From positions 1 to 47,130 of the forward strand of contig JAJECY010000282.1 of NCBI GenBank assembly GCA_022821775.1: a stretch of DNA of 47,130 nucleotides, given 5' to 3'. The stretch's first letter is position 1, and every line of letters starts with the position of its first letter. A program made the translations under genes and the position numbers. The notes under the pieces were generated by a model that had not been told where the DNA came from, ran no database searches, and saw only the letters and a program-made list of their open reading frames with translations. The stretch is from Acidobacteriota bacterium. GTDB lineage: Bacteria > Acidobacteriota > Terriglobia > Versatilivoradales > Versatilivoraceae. Shown here piece after piece: positions 24,237 through 32,114 of this stretch.

Positions 24237-26933
24237 ATGCGTGAAACCCTGCTGAGCTATCTGCCCGAGTTCTTGGAGCGCGGCGACGACACGGCGCTTA
24301 TGGGCCGCTCCGGGCTGCGGACAGACTACTGGTCCTATCGCAGGCTGGCCGAGACCGCCTTCCAGGTGGCCCGGGAGCTGGGGGCCAGGGGCCTTGTCAA
24401 GGGTGACCGGCTGGTGTTGTGGGAAGACAATTCCCCCCAATGGGTGGCCGTCTTCCTGGGGTGCCTGATGCGGGGGGTGGTCGTGGTCCCCCTGGATGTT
24501 CAGAGCTCCCCGGGGTTCGTTGCCGGCATCGAGCGCCAGACCCGGCCCAGGCTGGTTCTTGGAGGAAGCCCCGGCGCCGCGCTGGAAGAACTGCAGTCAC
24601 CGGCGGATTCAGTCGCGGGGTTCTGCCATAGCGCCGCCAGACAGCCCCCGACCCCGGACTGGAGTTACGGCGGCAAGATCACCGGCGACCACCTGGCCGA
24701 GATCGTGTTTACCTCGGGGACCACGGCGGCGCCCAAGGGGATTCGACTCACCCATAGGAACCTGCTGGCCAATCTGACTCCCCTCGAAACCGAGATCCGG
24801 AAATACGTCAAGTGGGCGGCTCCGGTCCATCCCATCCGCTTCCTGAGCCTGCTGCCCCTCAGCCATGTCTTCGGCCAGATGATGGGCATTTTCGTGCCGC
24901 CCCTGCTTGGCGGCCAGGCCCTCTTTCTCAATACCCTCAATCCCTCGGAGATCATCGCGGCCATTCGCCGGGAGCGGATCTCGGTGCTGGCCACCGTTCC
25001 CCGCATCCTGGAGCTGCTGCAGGACAAGGTCGAGAGGGACGAGGCCGCCCAGAATCTCCGCCCCCCGCTGGGCGAGTTGTTCGATCGCAGTGCCGGCCGG
25101 CACTGGCTGCGTCGCTGGTGGATGTTTCGCCACGTCCGGCGACGATTCGGCTGGAAGTTCTGGGCCCTCCTTTCGGGAGGGGCAACGCTCGACTCCAGTA
25201 CCGAGGAGTTCTGGAAGAAATTGGGTTATGTCGTCATGCAGGGCTACGGAATGACCGAAGCGGCGGCCATCATCAGCCTTGCCCACCCCTTTCGACCCGG
25301 CCGGGGGTCGATCGGAAAGCCGATGCCCGGCCAGGAGATCAAGCTGGACGAAGGCGGCGAGATCCTGGTGCGGGGCCGCAATATCTCATCCGGCTACTGG
25401 GGGACGGAGGCGTCTTCCCTGACCGACGGCGAGGGTTGGCTGCGGACGGGGGACCTCGGGCAGCGGGACGACAGGGGAAACCTCTATTTCCGCGGCAGGC
25501 GCAAGGAAGTCATTGTCACCTCGGCGGGCCTGAACGTCTACCCGGCGGATATCGAATCGGCCCTCAATCGGCAGCCCGAGATCGGCGACAGCGCGGTGGT
25601 AGGAGTCGACAGCGCTCGAGGTCCCGAACCGGTGGCCGTGCTGATCCCAAAGAGCCCGGACGCCGATCCATCCGCGGCGGTCCAACGCGCCAACCAGGGC
25701 CTCAGCCCATACCAGCAGATCCGGCACTGGGTGATCTGGCCCGAGCGCGATTTCCCCCGAACGGCCACTCAGAAAGTACGCAAGCGGGACCTGGTTCGGT
25801 TTGCGAGCCGGCAGGGAAGTGAACCGGCCGGCCAGTCCGGAGGCAGCCGGGGAAGCCTGCTGGGCGAAATCCTGACGCTCGCTGAGGGCATCACCGGTAC
25901 CACGCCTCAGCGGCGGGACCGCCAAGCCAATCTGACCGCCGATCTCAAGCTGGATTCCCTGGCCAGGGTGGCACTCATCACCCAATTGGAAGATCGCTTT
26001 CGCATGGACCTGGACGAATCCAAAGTCACCGAGGCTCTCACCCTGGGCGACCTGGAAGAGTTGCTCCGCCGACCGAACGCTCTCCCCGAGGCCAGGCCGG
26101 CTGAGGCGGTTTCTCCAAGTCCTGAAACGGGAGGCGACTCGCGGGCTCCCTCGGACCCGCTCCCGAGCCCCGGCCCCTCCCGGGCGGCCCCCGAAGCTTC
26201 CGGCAGATCCTGGCGCCCTTATCCCTATCCCTATTGGTCCTTGAGGCGGCCCGCCACCTGGATGCGCTTCCTGTTCCAGCACTGTCTCATCCGGCCGATC
26301 ACCCACCTGCTCTGTTGGACCCGGGTGAGTGGGCGAAGACACTGGCGTGGACTTCGGGAGCCCGTGCTGGTGATCGCCAACCACGTGACCTTTTTCGATC
26401 CGGCGCTCGTCCTGGCTCGTATGCCCCGGCGCTACCGGAACCGCCTGGCCATTGCCATGATCGGCGAAAGGCTGCGGGATTTCCGATACCCGCCGCCGGG
26501 GCGGGGTCTGGCCCGCTTTACCGACTACCTGGCCTACGGGGCGACTGCCGGCGGGTTCAACGCCTTTTCGCTTCCCAGGCAAACCGGTTTCCGCCACAGC
26601 TTCGACTACGCCGGGGAGGCCATGGATCGCGGCTACAGCGTATTGGTGTTTCCGGAGGGAGCCCGCACCAAGGATGGCGAAATGGCGCCCTTCCAGGCCG
26701 GAATCGGACTGCTGGCTGCCGGACTCGGAGCGCCGGTCGTCCCCGCCAGGATCGAAGGACTGTATGAGCTGAAGCAGAGGAGATTCGGAGGGATCCGCTG
26801 GCCCTTCACCCGGCCCGGTCAGGTTTCGGTGACTTTCGGTCCCCCACTGCGGCCCTCGCCTTCGGATTCTCCGCAGGATCTGACCCGGGAGTTGGAGAAA
26901 CGCGTCAGAGGTCTGAGTCACCGCAAGCCCTGA
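24237..26933 (+). CDS. Acyl-activating enzyme / acyl carrier / acyltransferase fusion
   Basis: An 898-residue three-part protein. Residues 1-525 are an AMP-forming acyl-CoA/acyl-ACP synthetase: FTSGTTAAPKG at 158-168, QGYGMTEAA at 335-343, WLRTGDLG at 401-408, and the C-terminal-domain catalytic Lys513 in PRTATQKVRKRD. Residues 540-612 are an acyl-carrier-like domain with the phosphopantetheine serine Ser574 in LKLDSLARV. After a Pro/Ser-rich linker (613-665), residues 670-890 form a PlsC-type acyltransferase with NHVTFFD (715-721), VFPEGART and PVVPARIEG. The likely reaction is ATP-dependent loading of a fatty acid onto its own carrier and transfer to a lysophospholipid or glycerol phosphate. 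E. coli Aas has the two catalytic parts in opposite order. Membrane association is likely. Confidence 0.9.
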   Translation: MRETLLSYLPEFLERGDDTALMGRSGLRTDYWSYRRLAETAFQVARELGARGLVKGDRLVLWEDNSPQWVAVFLGCLMRGVVVVPLDVQSSPGFVAGIERQTRPRLVLGGSPGAALEELQSPADSVAGFCHSAARQPPTPDWSYGGKITGDHLAEIVFTSGTTAAPKGIRLTHRNLLANLTPLETEIRKYVKWAAPVHPIRFLSLLPLSHVFGQMMGIFVPPLLGGQALFLNTLNPSEIIAAIRRERISVLATVPRILELLQDKVERDEAAQNLRPPLGELFDRSAGRHWLRRWWMFRHVRRRFGWKFWALLSGGATLDSSTEEFWKKLGYVVMQGYGMTEAAAIISLAHPFRPGRGSIGKPMPGQEIKLDEGGEILVRGRNISSGYWGTEASSLTDGEGWLRTGDLGQRDDRGNLYFRGRRKEVIVTSAGLNVYPADIESALNRQPEIGDSAVVGVDSARGPEPVAVLIPKSPDADPSAAVQRANQGLSPYQQIRHWVIWPERDFPRTATQKVRKRDLVRFASRQGSEPAGQSGGSRGSLLGEILTLAEGITGTTPQRRDRQANLTADLKLDSLARVALITQLEDRFRMDLDESKVTEALTLGDLEELLRRPNALPEARPAEAVSPSPETGGDSRAPSDPLPSPGPSRAAPEASGRSWRPYPYPYWSLRRPATWMRFLFQHCLIRPITHLLCWTRVSGRRHWRGLREPVLVIANHVTFFDPALVLARMPRRYRNRLAIAMIGERLRDFRYPPPGRGLARFTDYLAYGATAGGFNAFSLPRQTGFRHSFDYAGEAMDRGYSVLVFPEGARTKDGEMAPFQAGIGLLAAGLGAPVVPARIEGLYELKQRRFGGIRWPFTRPGQVSVTFGPPLRPSPSDSPQDLTRELEKRVRGLSHRKP

Positions 26934-27016
26934 CCTGAAACAAACGCCCGCGCCGGGTGGCTTTACACCGGTTCAAAGTCAAGCATGGGCAGATGGTGTA
27001 TTGACATCATCATTGC

Positions 27017-27135
27017 GACCGAAGCAAAGCCATGGCTCCGCTGCCGGTTGATCCACGTCGCAGAAATGGTCGAGGCTGTGCCAGGCATGGTGCGGGCGGG
27101 ACGCCCGCGCTCCCGGGTGGACTTCATCCCATAAT
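27017..27135. repeat. About 119-bp dispersed repeat, including GC palindrome copy 2
   Basis: This stretch aligns without gaps to 40347-40465: roughly 70 percent identity by hand over the first 74 bases and near identity over the last 45. Those last bases contain the 27-bp palindrome (27091-27117) and the following GTGGACTTCAT-CCATAA. The gap 26934-27232 holds no other recognisable feature. Confidence 0.75.
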
Positions 27136-27232
27136 AGGGTCACACCAGGGGGACAAGTTTACAGGAGCGTAGCGGCGGCGGGTTGACCTTCAGGACGAGA
27201 CGCCGCCGGGATGGGAACGGCCTCGACCCAGG

Positions 27233-28351
27233 CTACAACTTGCCGGCGATGGCCTCGGCCATTTGCAGGGTGGTGCCGGCGCCGCCCATGTCGTAGGTCC
27301 GAACCCGGCCGTCCCGAATGACCTGTCCCACGGCCTCCTCCAGCCGTTGGCTCTTGCGGTCCTCCGACAGGTAGTCCAGCATCATTTTGGCCGCCAGAAC
27401 GGTGGCGATGGGGTTGACCTTGGACTGTCCCACGTACTTGGGGGCGGAGCCGTGGGTCGGCTCGAAGACGGCCAGCCGGTCGCCGATGTTGCCGGAGCAG
27501 GCAAACCCCAGCCCACCCACCATCTGGGCGCACAGATCCGAGACGATATCTCCGAACAGGTTGGGTGCAACCAGGACGTCGTAGTCGAGGGGATTCTTGA
27601 GCAGCCACATGGCCATGGCGTCCACATTGGCGTGGTCCCAGGGGATGTCGGGGTAGTCGGCCGCGATGCTCCGGGCGGCCTCCAGGAAGAGCCCGTCGGT
27701 AGCCCGCACCACGTTGGCCTTGTGCACCACCGTCACCCTCCTGCGCCGGTGTTGTCGGGCAAACTCGAAGGCGGCCCGGATGATGCGCTCCGAGCCCTTG
27801 CGCGAGTTGATCTTGCAGGAGATGGCCCACTGGTCGGGAGCCAGTCCCTTGAAGGGAGCAAAGGAGGGCGAGATCTCCTCCAGCAGGCGGGACAGGGTTT
27901 GCGGCACCGGGTGAAATTCCACCCCGGCATAGAGGTCCTCGGTATTCTCGCGGAAGATGACCAGATCGATCCCCTCGCGAGTGTTGAGGGGATTGCCGGC
28001 AAAGGCCCGGCAGGGACGCAGACAGACGTAAAGATCGAACAGTTGGCGCAAGCGCACGATGGGGGAACGATAGACCAATCCCTCGTCGCGGAGCCGTGGC
28101 GCCAACTCTCCCGCGGCCTCTCGGGCCGGCTTGGAGGTGATGGCTCCGAACAGGGCCGCATCCACCTGTTTCAACAGTTCTATGGTGCGGCCGGGCAGAG
28201 GGTCTCCTTCCTGGCGCCAGAACTCCCAGCCAATGTCGCCCGGGAGATACTCCGCATCCAGTCCCAGGCGATCCAACACAATCCTGGCCGCCTGCAGCAC
28301 CTCACCGCCCACACCGTCTCCCGGCAGCCAGGCGATCTTGTATTTGGGCAT
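27233..28351 (-). CDS. Isocitrate/isopropylmalate dehydrogenase family protein
   Basis: A 372-residue beta-decarboxylating 2-hydroxyacid dehydrogenase. Diagnostic stretches are LPGDGVGGEVL (N-terminal strand), the substrate loop IFRENTEDLYAGVEF, KINSRKGSERIIRAAFEFAR, the catalytic-Lys motif VVHKANVVRATDGLF, the metal-Asp motif NLFGDIVSDLCAQMVGGLG, and the cofactor loop EPTHGSAPKYVGQSKVNP. The RENTEDLYAG loop and HGSAPKY resemble NAD-type isocitrate or homoisocitrate dehydrogenases more than LeuB, but tartrate or malate-type substrates are possible. The start at 28351 has AGGAG five bases upstream. A palindromic site at 28365-28380 lies directly upstream of the ribosome binding site, so expression is probably repressor-controlled. 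Confidence 0.88.
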   Translation of the reverse strand: MPKYKIAWLPGDGVGGEVLQAARIVLDRLGLDAEYLPGDIGWEFWRQEGDPLPGRTIELLKQVDAALFGAITSKPAREAAGELAPRLRDEGLVYRSPIVRLRQLFDLYVCLRPCRAFAGNPLNTREGIDLVIFRENTEDLYAGVEFHPVPQTLSRLLEEISPSFAPFKGLAPDQWAISCKINSRKGSERIIRAAFEFARQHRRRRVTVVHKANVVRATDGLFLEAARSIAADYPDIPWDHANVDAMAMWLLKNPLDYDVLVAPNLFGDIVSDLCAQMVGGLGFACSGNIGDRLAVFEPTHGSAPKYVGQSKVNPIATVLAAKMMLDYLSEDRKSQRLEEAVGQVIRDGRVRTYDMGGAGTTLQMAEAIAGKL

Positions 28352-28364
28352 TTAGACTCCTAAT

Positions 28365-28380
28365 TACTATTTATATAGTA
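28365..28380. promoter_or_regulatory. Operator-like palindrome 1 (TACTAT-N4-ATAGTA)
   Basis: TACTATTTATATAGTA is a perfect 6-bp inverted repeat around a 4-base spacer, 14 bases upstream of the dehydrogenase start codon. It lies in a strikingly AT-rich island within GC-rich sequence. The minus strand reads through TATATAAATAG here, so a -10 box may overlap the site. Confidence 0.65.
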
Positions 28381-28449
28381 TGTCATTACCGCCTCATGGG
28401 CATTTGGTCCGTAGGCAGTATGGCGCCATGATCGATCTTGGGCAGTACA

Positions 28450-28465
28450 TACTATAAATATAGTT
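28450..28465. promoter_or_regulatory. Operator-like palindrome 2
   Basis: TACTATAAATATAGTT repeats the TACTAT-N4-ATAGTA pattern with one changed end base, 85 bases (about eight helical turns) from palindrome 1. Confidence 0.6.
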
Positions 28466-28514
28466 TTATATGTTGGGAAAGCTTGGCTCGCCGGACACAC
28501 CGGCAAACATATTC

Positions 28515-28530
28515 TACTATGTACCTAGTA
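28515..28530. promoter_or_regulatory. Operator-like palindrome 3
   Basis: TACTATGTACCTAGTA repeats the pattern with one mismatch (CTAGTA for ATAGTA), 65 bases from palindrome 2. It lies between the dehydrogenase promoter region and the end of the FAD oxidase gene. Confidence 0.55.
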
Positions 28531-28613
28531 ATACCCGTTGGCCCCGCCGCCGGGGCGGGAAAGTGCTTGTCCTTCCGATCGGCGTTCCGGCCACCGCCCG
28601 CGCCTCGTCGCCT

Positions 28614-29732
28614 TCAGCCCAGAAACCGTTCAATGCCCACCTTGTCCAGGGGGATGCGGGGTTTTCGTCCCAGGACCAGGTCCACCAGCACTTTAGCCGT
28701 GGCCGGAGCCTGCATGATGCCGGAGCTGGAATGGCCGGCGGCCCACAAGAAGCCGCCCGAGGCTCGTGGATCCGGACCGACAATGGGCAAGGTGTCGGGA
28801 CTGGCCGGACGCAGCCCGGTCCAGATGTCCAGCATGGCCTGTTCCATGATCCCCGGAAGAACCGTGCTCACCACCCCGGCCAGATAGTTCAAGCCCTGCG
28901 GCGTGATCCGTCTGCGGAACCCGATCTCCTCGTGCGTGGCTCCCACCACCACCCGCCCGTCCGGCCTGGGGGTGATATAGCCGTAGCGCCCCCAGCGGTG
29001 GAGGGTGTGACGCAGTCCGAGATTGGGCCCCTCCAGCGACATGATCTGACCGTGGTCGGGAGTGATCGGAGCCGAGAGCCCGCGATCCAGCATGCCGGCC
29101 CAGGCGCCCGCGGCGTTGATCACCCAGCCGGCGCCCAGACGCTCATGGCCGGACCGCACTCCCGTCACCCTGGCGCCGTCCCTGGTCAAGGCCGTCACCG
29201 GCCAGCCCGGGCGCATCTTCACACCCTTGAGCTGAGCCGCCCTGGCCACGGTGGCCGTGTAGTTGCGGGCATCCAGGAAGCGGCCCTCCGGGTGCAGGAT
29301 CACCGCCTCCAGGTCCTCCGGAAGCGCCGGCTCCCGGCGGCGCGCCTCCGACCCGGTCAGGATCTCCAGGGAGACACCGGCCACGGCTTCCCGCTCGGCA
29401 TCGGCTGCGGCTTCGGCGGCTTCCCCGGGACTCATGGCCAAGGTCATGCTCCCCCGGCCGCCGTAGCCCATCCGGCGCCCGGTTTCCTCGAACAGCGTCC
29501 CGTTGAGCTCGTCGAAGAGCTGCCTGGAGAGCCGGGTGGCCTGGCGGAACCAGGGATCGCCCTGGGGATGAGTGGAGGGGCCGATGATACCGGCCGAGGC
29601 CCAGGAGGCTTCCCGCCCCACCGGCCCCTTGTCCACCAGGGCCACCTCGAGGCCTTCCGACCTCAAATAGTAGGCGGCGCTGCAGCCGATAGCACCCCCG
29701 CCGACGATCACCACGTCCGGCTGCCTGGCCAT
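28614..29732 (-). CDS. FAD-dependent amino acid/amine oxidase (glycine oxidase-like)
   Basis: A 372-residue DAO-family flavoenzyme. The FAD-binding Rossmann motif VVIVGGGAIGCSAAYYL starts at residue 7, and Glu/Asp at the second strand is in EVALVDKG. The DAO hallmarks are GREASWASAGIIGP, WVINAAGAWAGML, and the C-terminal RPASPDTLPIVGPDPRASGG followed by WAAGHSSSGIMQAPATA, close to ThiO/glycine oxidase. It should oxidise a secondary or primary amine of a small amino acid to the imine with H2O2 release. No thiamine genes are nearby, so a catabolic role is as likely as thiazole synthesis. It is on the same strand as the dehydrogenase downstream, but 262 bases with the operator cluster separate them. 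Confidence 0.87.
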   Translation of the reverse strand: MARQPDVVIVGGGAIGCSAAYYLRSEGLEVALVDKGPVGREASWASAGIIGPSTHPQGDPWFRQATRLSRQLFDELNGTLFEETGRRMGYGGRGSMTLAMSPGEAAEAAADAEREAVAGVSLEILTGSEARRREPALPEDLEAVILHPEGRFLDARNYTATVARAAQLKGVKMRPGWPVTALTRDGARVTGVRSGHERLGAGWVINAAGAWAGMLDRGLSAPITPDHGQIMSLEGPNLGLRHTLHRWGRYGYITPRPDGRVVVGATHEEIGFRRRITPQGLNYLAGVVSTVLPGIMEQAMLDIWTGLRPASPDTLPIVGPDPRASGGFLWAAGHSSSGIMQAPATAKVLVDLVLGRKPRIPLDKVGIERFLG

Positions 29733-30057
29733 GGGTCCGGGTCCTTTCCCGGTCGGGGTCCAGCCGGTATAAACCGGCCTCTCCCCCGGCGATTCTCTGT
29801 TAGAATGGCTGTCCTTTGCGGTCCAGACAGACCTTCAAGGTTGCCGGCAGCCCGACGGGAATGGGTTGCAGGCCACCAAGCAGTTGCGAGCGACAGGCTG
29901 GCGTTCCCAAGGGCGTCATCCGCGCCGGCCTGACTGTGTTCGGTCAGCCGCTCGGAGGCTGATTCGCTTGCGGCCGCTCCGGCAAACAGAGTGAGTCAAG
30001 CACGAAAGCCAAGTCCAATGCAAGCCGGCCAACCCATTAATTCAACCAGGAGGATGC
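29733..30057. other. Divergent intergenic region
   Basis: 325 bases between the divergent FAD oxidase and the Tat glycosidase-like gene. The palindrome GCCGGTATAAACCGGC lies at about 29762-29777, near the start of the minus-strand gene, and could be an operator. The ribosome binding site AGGAGG at 30048-30053 serves the plus-strand gene. Nothing coding is seen. Confidence 0.4.
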
Positions 30058-31809
30058 ATGCCTGACAGGAAAGATTCCATCCCCAACCTTTCGCGCCGCC
30101 GGTTCATGCGAACCACCGTCCTGGCAGGCACGGCCCTGGGCCTTGACACCGCGGCGCCCGGGTCCGCCGCTGCATCCGCAGCCGCCACGCCCCTGAAGAA
30201 GACCAGGAGGCCCGGCAAGTCGTTCACGGGAAAGCGGCCCGAAGACTATCGGGTCGTGCTGCAGGACATCGGCGACCCGCTGCTGCGCATGCCCTGGCCG
30301 CCCAGTCCGGAAGGCCTGGTGGAAGGCTCCATCGGACCGCTTAAGGACTCGGCGGTCAGCATGTACGCCTTCGGAATCAACCACGCCGGCGGCACCACCC
30401 ACTGCTCCAAGCTGTACCCCATCATCGGCGAAGAGCAGCCCCTGCTGAAGAGCGGCAATACCCTGCGGATGATGGAAGCCGTCCAGCGCTTGTGCGACGC
30501 CGGCCACGACCCCCTGGCGCTCATGTGCGACGGCGGGCACCAGGCCGGCCTGGACGTGTTCCTGCGCCTTCGCATGAACGATCACCACGACCGCTGGGGC
30601 GACCGAATCGGCCTGGACAAGCCCTCCCGTCTTCCCAAGGACCACCCGGCCGAGCCCTACTTCTACACGCCCAAGTGGAAGAAGGATCACCCCGAGTGGC
30701 TGATCGGCGATCGCCATGCCCCCTATCCCGACACCAGTTTCGCGTACATGCAGGCCAGCGCCGGCAACTACGCCATCGGCCCCTACCGGGACCTCATCTT
30801 CAACCTGGCCGCCGAGACTCTCACCCAGTACGATCTGGACGGTTTCGAGCTGGACTACTTCCGGTCCCCCTTTCTCTTTCCCAGCTATGAAGCTTACGTA
30901 CAGCGCCACGTGATGACCGAGCTGGTCCGCCGAATTCGCCGGGTCGCCGACGAGCAGGCGGCCAAGCGAGGCCGCCCCATCTTCCTTTCCGCCCGCGTCC
31001 CCGCCACCGTCGACCTGTGCCTGCGCATCGGGATCGATCTGCCCGTCTGGTTCGAAGAGGGTCTGCTGGACATGGTGGTGGTCAGCAACGGACTCTCCCC
31101 CTTCAGCACTCCCTGGAAGGAGCTGGCCGACCTGGGAGCCAGAAACGGCATTCCGGCTCTGGCCTGCTTCACCCACGCCCGGCCCACCCGGGAAGGCAGG
31201 GAATCGCTGCGGGCCTGCACCCACCGCGCCTTTTCCTCCGGGATCAGCGGCATCCAGTTCTGGAACTATTTCTACCGCATGCCTCACTACCACCGTCCCG
31301 GCGAAAATCCCCTGGACTTGAGCTTCACCCATGACCTGGTCGATCCCGACCTGGTCAGAAACGGTCCCAAGAAGTACCTGTTGGACGGCACCCCTCACAC
31401 CGGGATACTGAACGCAACTTTCGGCCACGCCGAGTGGCCCGGTCAGACCCCCATGATGATCGGGCTTTCCAGCGACGGCATCGGCCACAAGGTCGCCTTC
31501 GACATCGCCGACGACCTCAGCCGGTCCCGGCCTCAAGGGTCTCCGCGAGCCTGGGTCCGAATCGTGGACCTGGCCCCTGACGATCGATTGGAGTTCGCCT
31601 GGAACGGCAAGCCGATTCAACCCGATCCCAAGGCCTTTGCCGGCATCATCCTGAAGGACAGCCACGAGTTCGAGTTCGAGCTGGACCCCGCCCAGGTCCG
31701 TGCCGGCGAGAACCACCTGGAGATCAAGCTGCTGGAGCGGCACGCCCGGCTGGATCCCTACGTCACCCTGGTGGACGGGCGTTTGAGCATCCCGGAGTTG
31801 AAAGGGTAA
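30058..31809 (+). CDS. Tat-exported glycosidase-like (GHL10-type) TIM-barrel protein
   Basis: A 583-residue protein with a Tat signal (SRRRFMR at 12-18, then an Ala-rich h-region) and a strong AGGAGG upstream. The body resembles bacterial family-10-like glycosidase barrels: FLRLRMNDHHDRWG, KKDHPEWLIGD, and the barrel motif YDLDGFELDYFRSPFLF near residue 258, comparable with the DGIxLDYIRYP motif. FSSGISGIQFWNYFYRMP follows. The C-terminal ~110 residues form a beta domain (LEFAWNGKPI ... AGENHLEIKLLERHARLDPY). The gene at 36885-38522 is a paralogue along its length. It is probably a periplasmic polysaccharide-acting hydrolase, but activity is not established from sequence. Confidence 0.78.
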   Translation: MPDRKDSIPNLSRRRFMRTTVLAGTALGLDTAAPGSAAASAAATPLKKTRRPGKSFTGKRPEDYRVVLQDIGDPLLRMPWPPSPEGLVEGSIGPLKDSAVSMYAFGINHAGGTTHCSKLYPIIGEEQPLLKSGNTLRMMEAVQRLCDAGHDPLALMCDGGHQAGLDVFLRLRMNDHHDRWGDRIGLDKPSRLPKDHPAEPYFYTPKWKKDHPEWLIGDRHAPYPDTSFAYMQASAGNYAIGPYRDLIFNLAAETLTQYDLDGFELDYFRSPFLFPSYEAYVQRHVMTELVRRIRRVADEQAAKRGRPIFLSARVPATVDLCLRIGIDLPVWFEEGLLDMVVVSNGLSPFSTPWKELADLGARNGIPALACFTHARPTREGRESLRACTHRAFSSGISGIQFWNYFYRMPHYHRPGENPLDLSFTHDLVDPDLVRNGPKKYLLDGTPHTGILNATFGHAEWPGQTPMMIGLSSDGIGHKVAFDIADDLSRSRPQGSPRAWVRIVDLAPDDRLEFAWNGKPIQPDPKAFAGIILKDSHEFEFELDPAQVRAGENHLEIKLLERHARLDPYVTLVDGRLSIPELKG

Positions 31810-31843
31810 CGATGTTCCCGGTTTGTGGTGTGGAGGATGCCCA

Positions 31844-32057
31844 CCCGGGAGCGCGGGCGTCCCGCCCGCATCATGTCCGGCACAGCTTTGGCCCTCTCCG
31901 CCGCTCGGATCGACCCGGTACTGCGCCGTGGGTCTGCTTCGGTTTGGCCGTTGAGGTTGCCACCGACAGGCTGGCTACCCTCAGCACCGGACGAAAGCTC
32001 AGCACCAGCGAAAGGAATGAGGCATAAGGATGCGGGCGGGACGCCCGCGCTCCCGGG
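31844..32057. repeat. Inverted pair of GC palindromes (copies 3 and 4), REPIN-like
   Basis: Copies at 31844-31870 and 32031-32057 are exact reverse complements of each other over 27 bases and enclose about 160 bases. The inner flank of the left copy, read in reverse, resembles the flank at 27075-27090 (GCTGTGCC then GGCATG versus GGACATG). The intergenic gap 31810-32114 is filled by this element and the half repeat at 32089. No gene is visible in it. Confidence 0.8.
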
Positions 32058-32088
32058 TGGGCGCCCTTTGGGCCGCCCCTGCAGATCC

Positions 32089-32106
32089 GAATTTCGCAAA
32101 AGGCTC
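32089..32106. repeat. Solo arm of the TTTGCAAAATTC-type inverted repeat
   Basis: GAATTTCGCAAAAGGCTC matches the right arm of the 11033-11109 element with a single T-to-C change. It ends 8 bases before the ATG of the next gene, whose only ribosome-binding-like sequence (AAAAGG) lies inside this repeat. Confidence 0.6.
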
Positions 32107-32114
32107 CACTGTCA

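Noticed and set aside
26934-27232. Small gene between the fusion gene and the dehydrogenase
   Set aside because: The stretch is mostly the dispersed repeat; no start with a ribosome binding site and no conserved frame.
30037-31743. Long open frame on the minus strand opposite the Tat glycosidase-like gene
   Set aside because: It is an antisense shadow caused by GC-rich codon bias; the plus frame has a Tat signal, a ribosome binding site and a homologue in the window.
31844-32057. CRISPR-like repeat pair
   Set aside because: Only two inverted copies around one spacer-sized insert of about 160 bases; no array and no cas genes.
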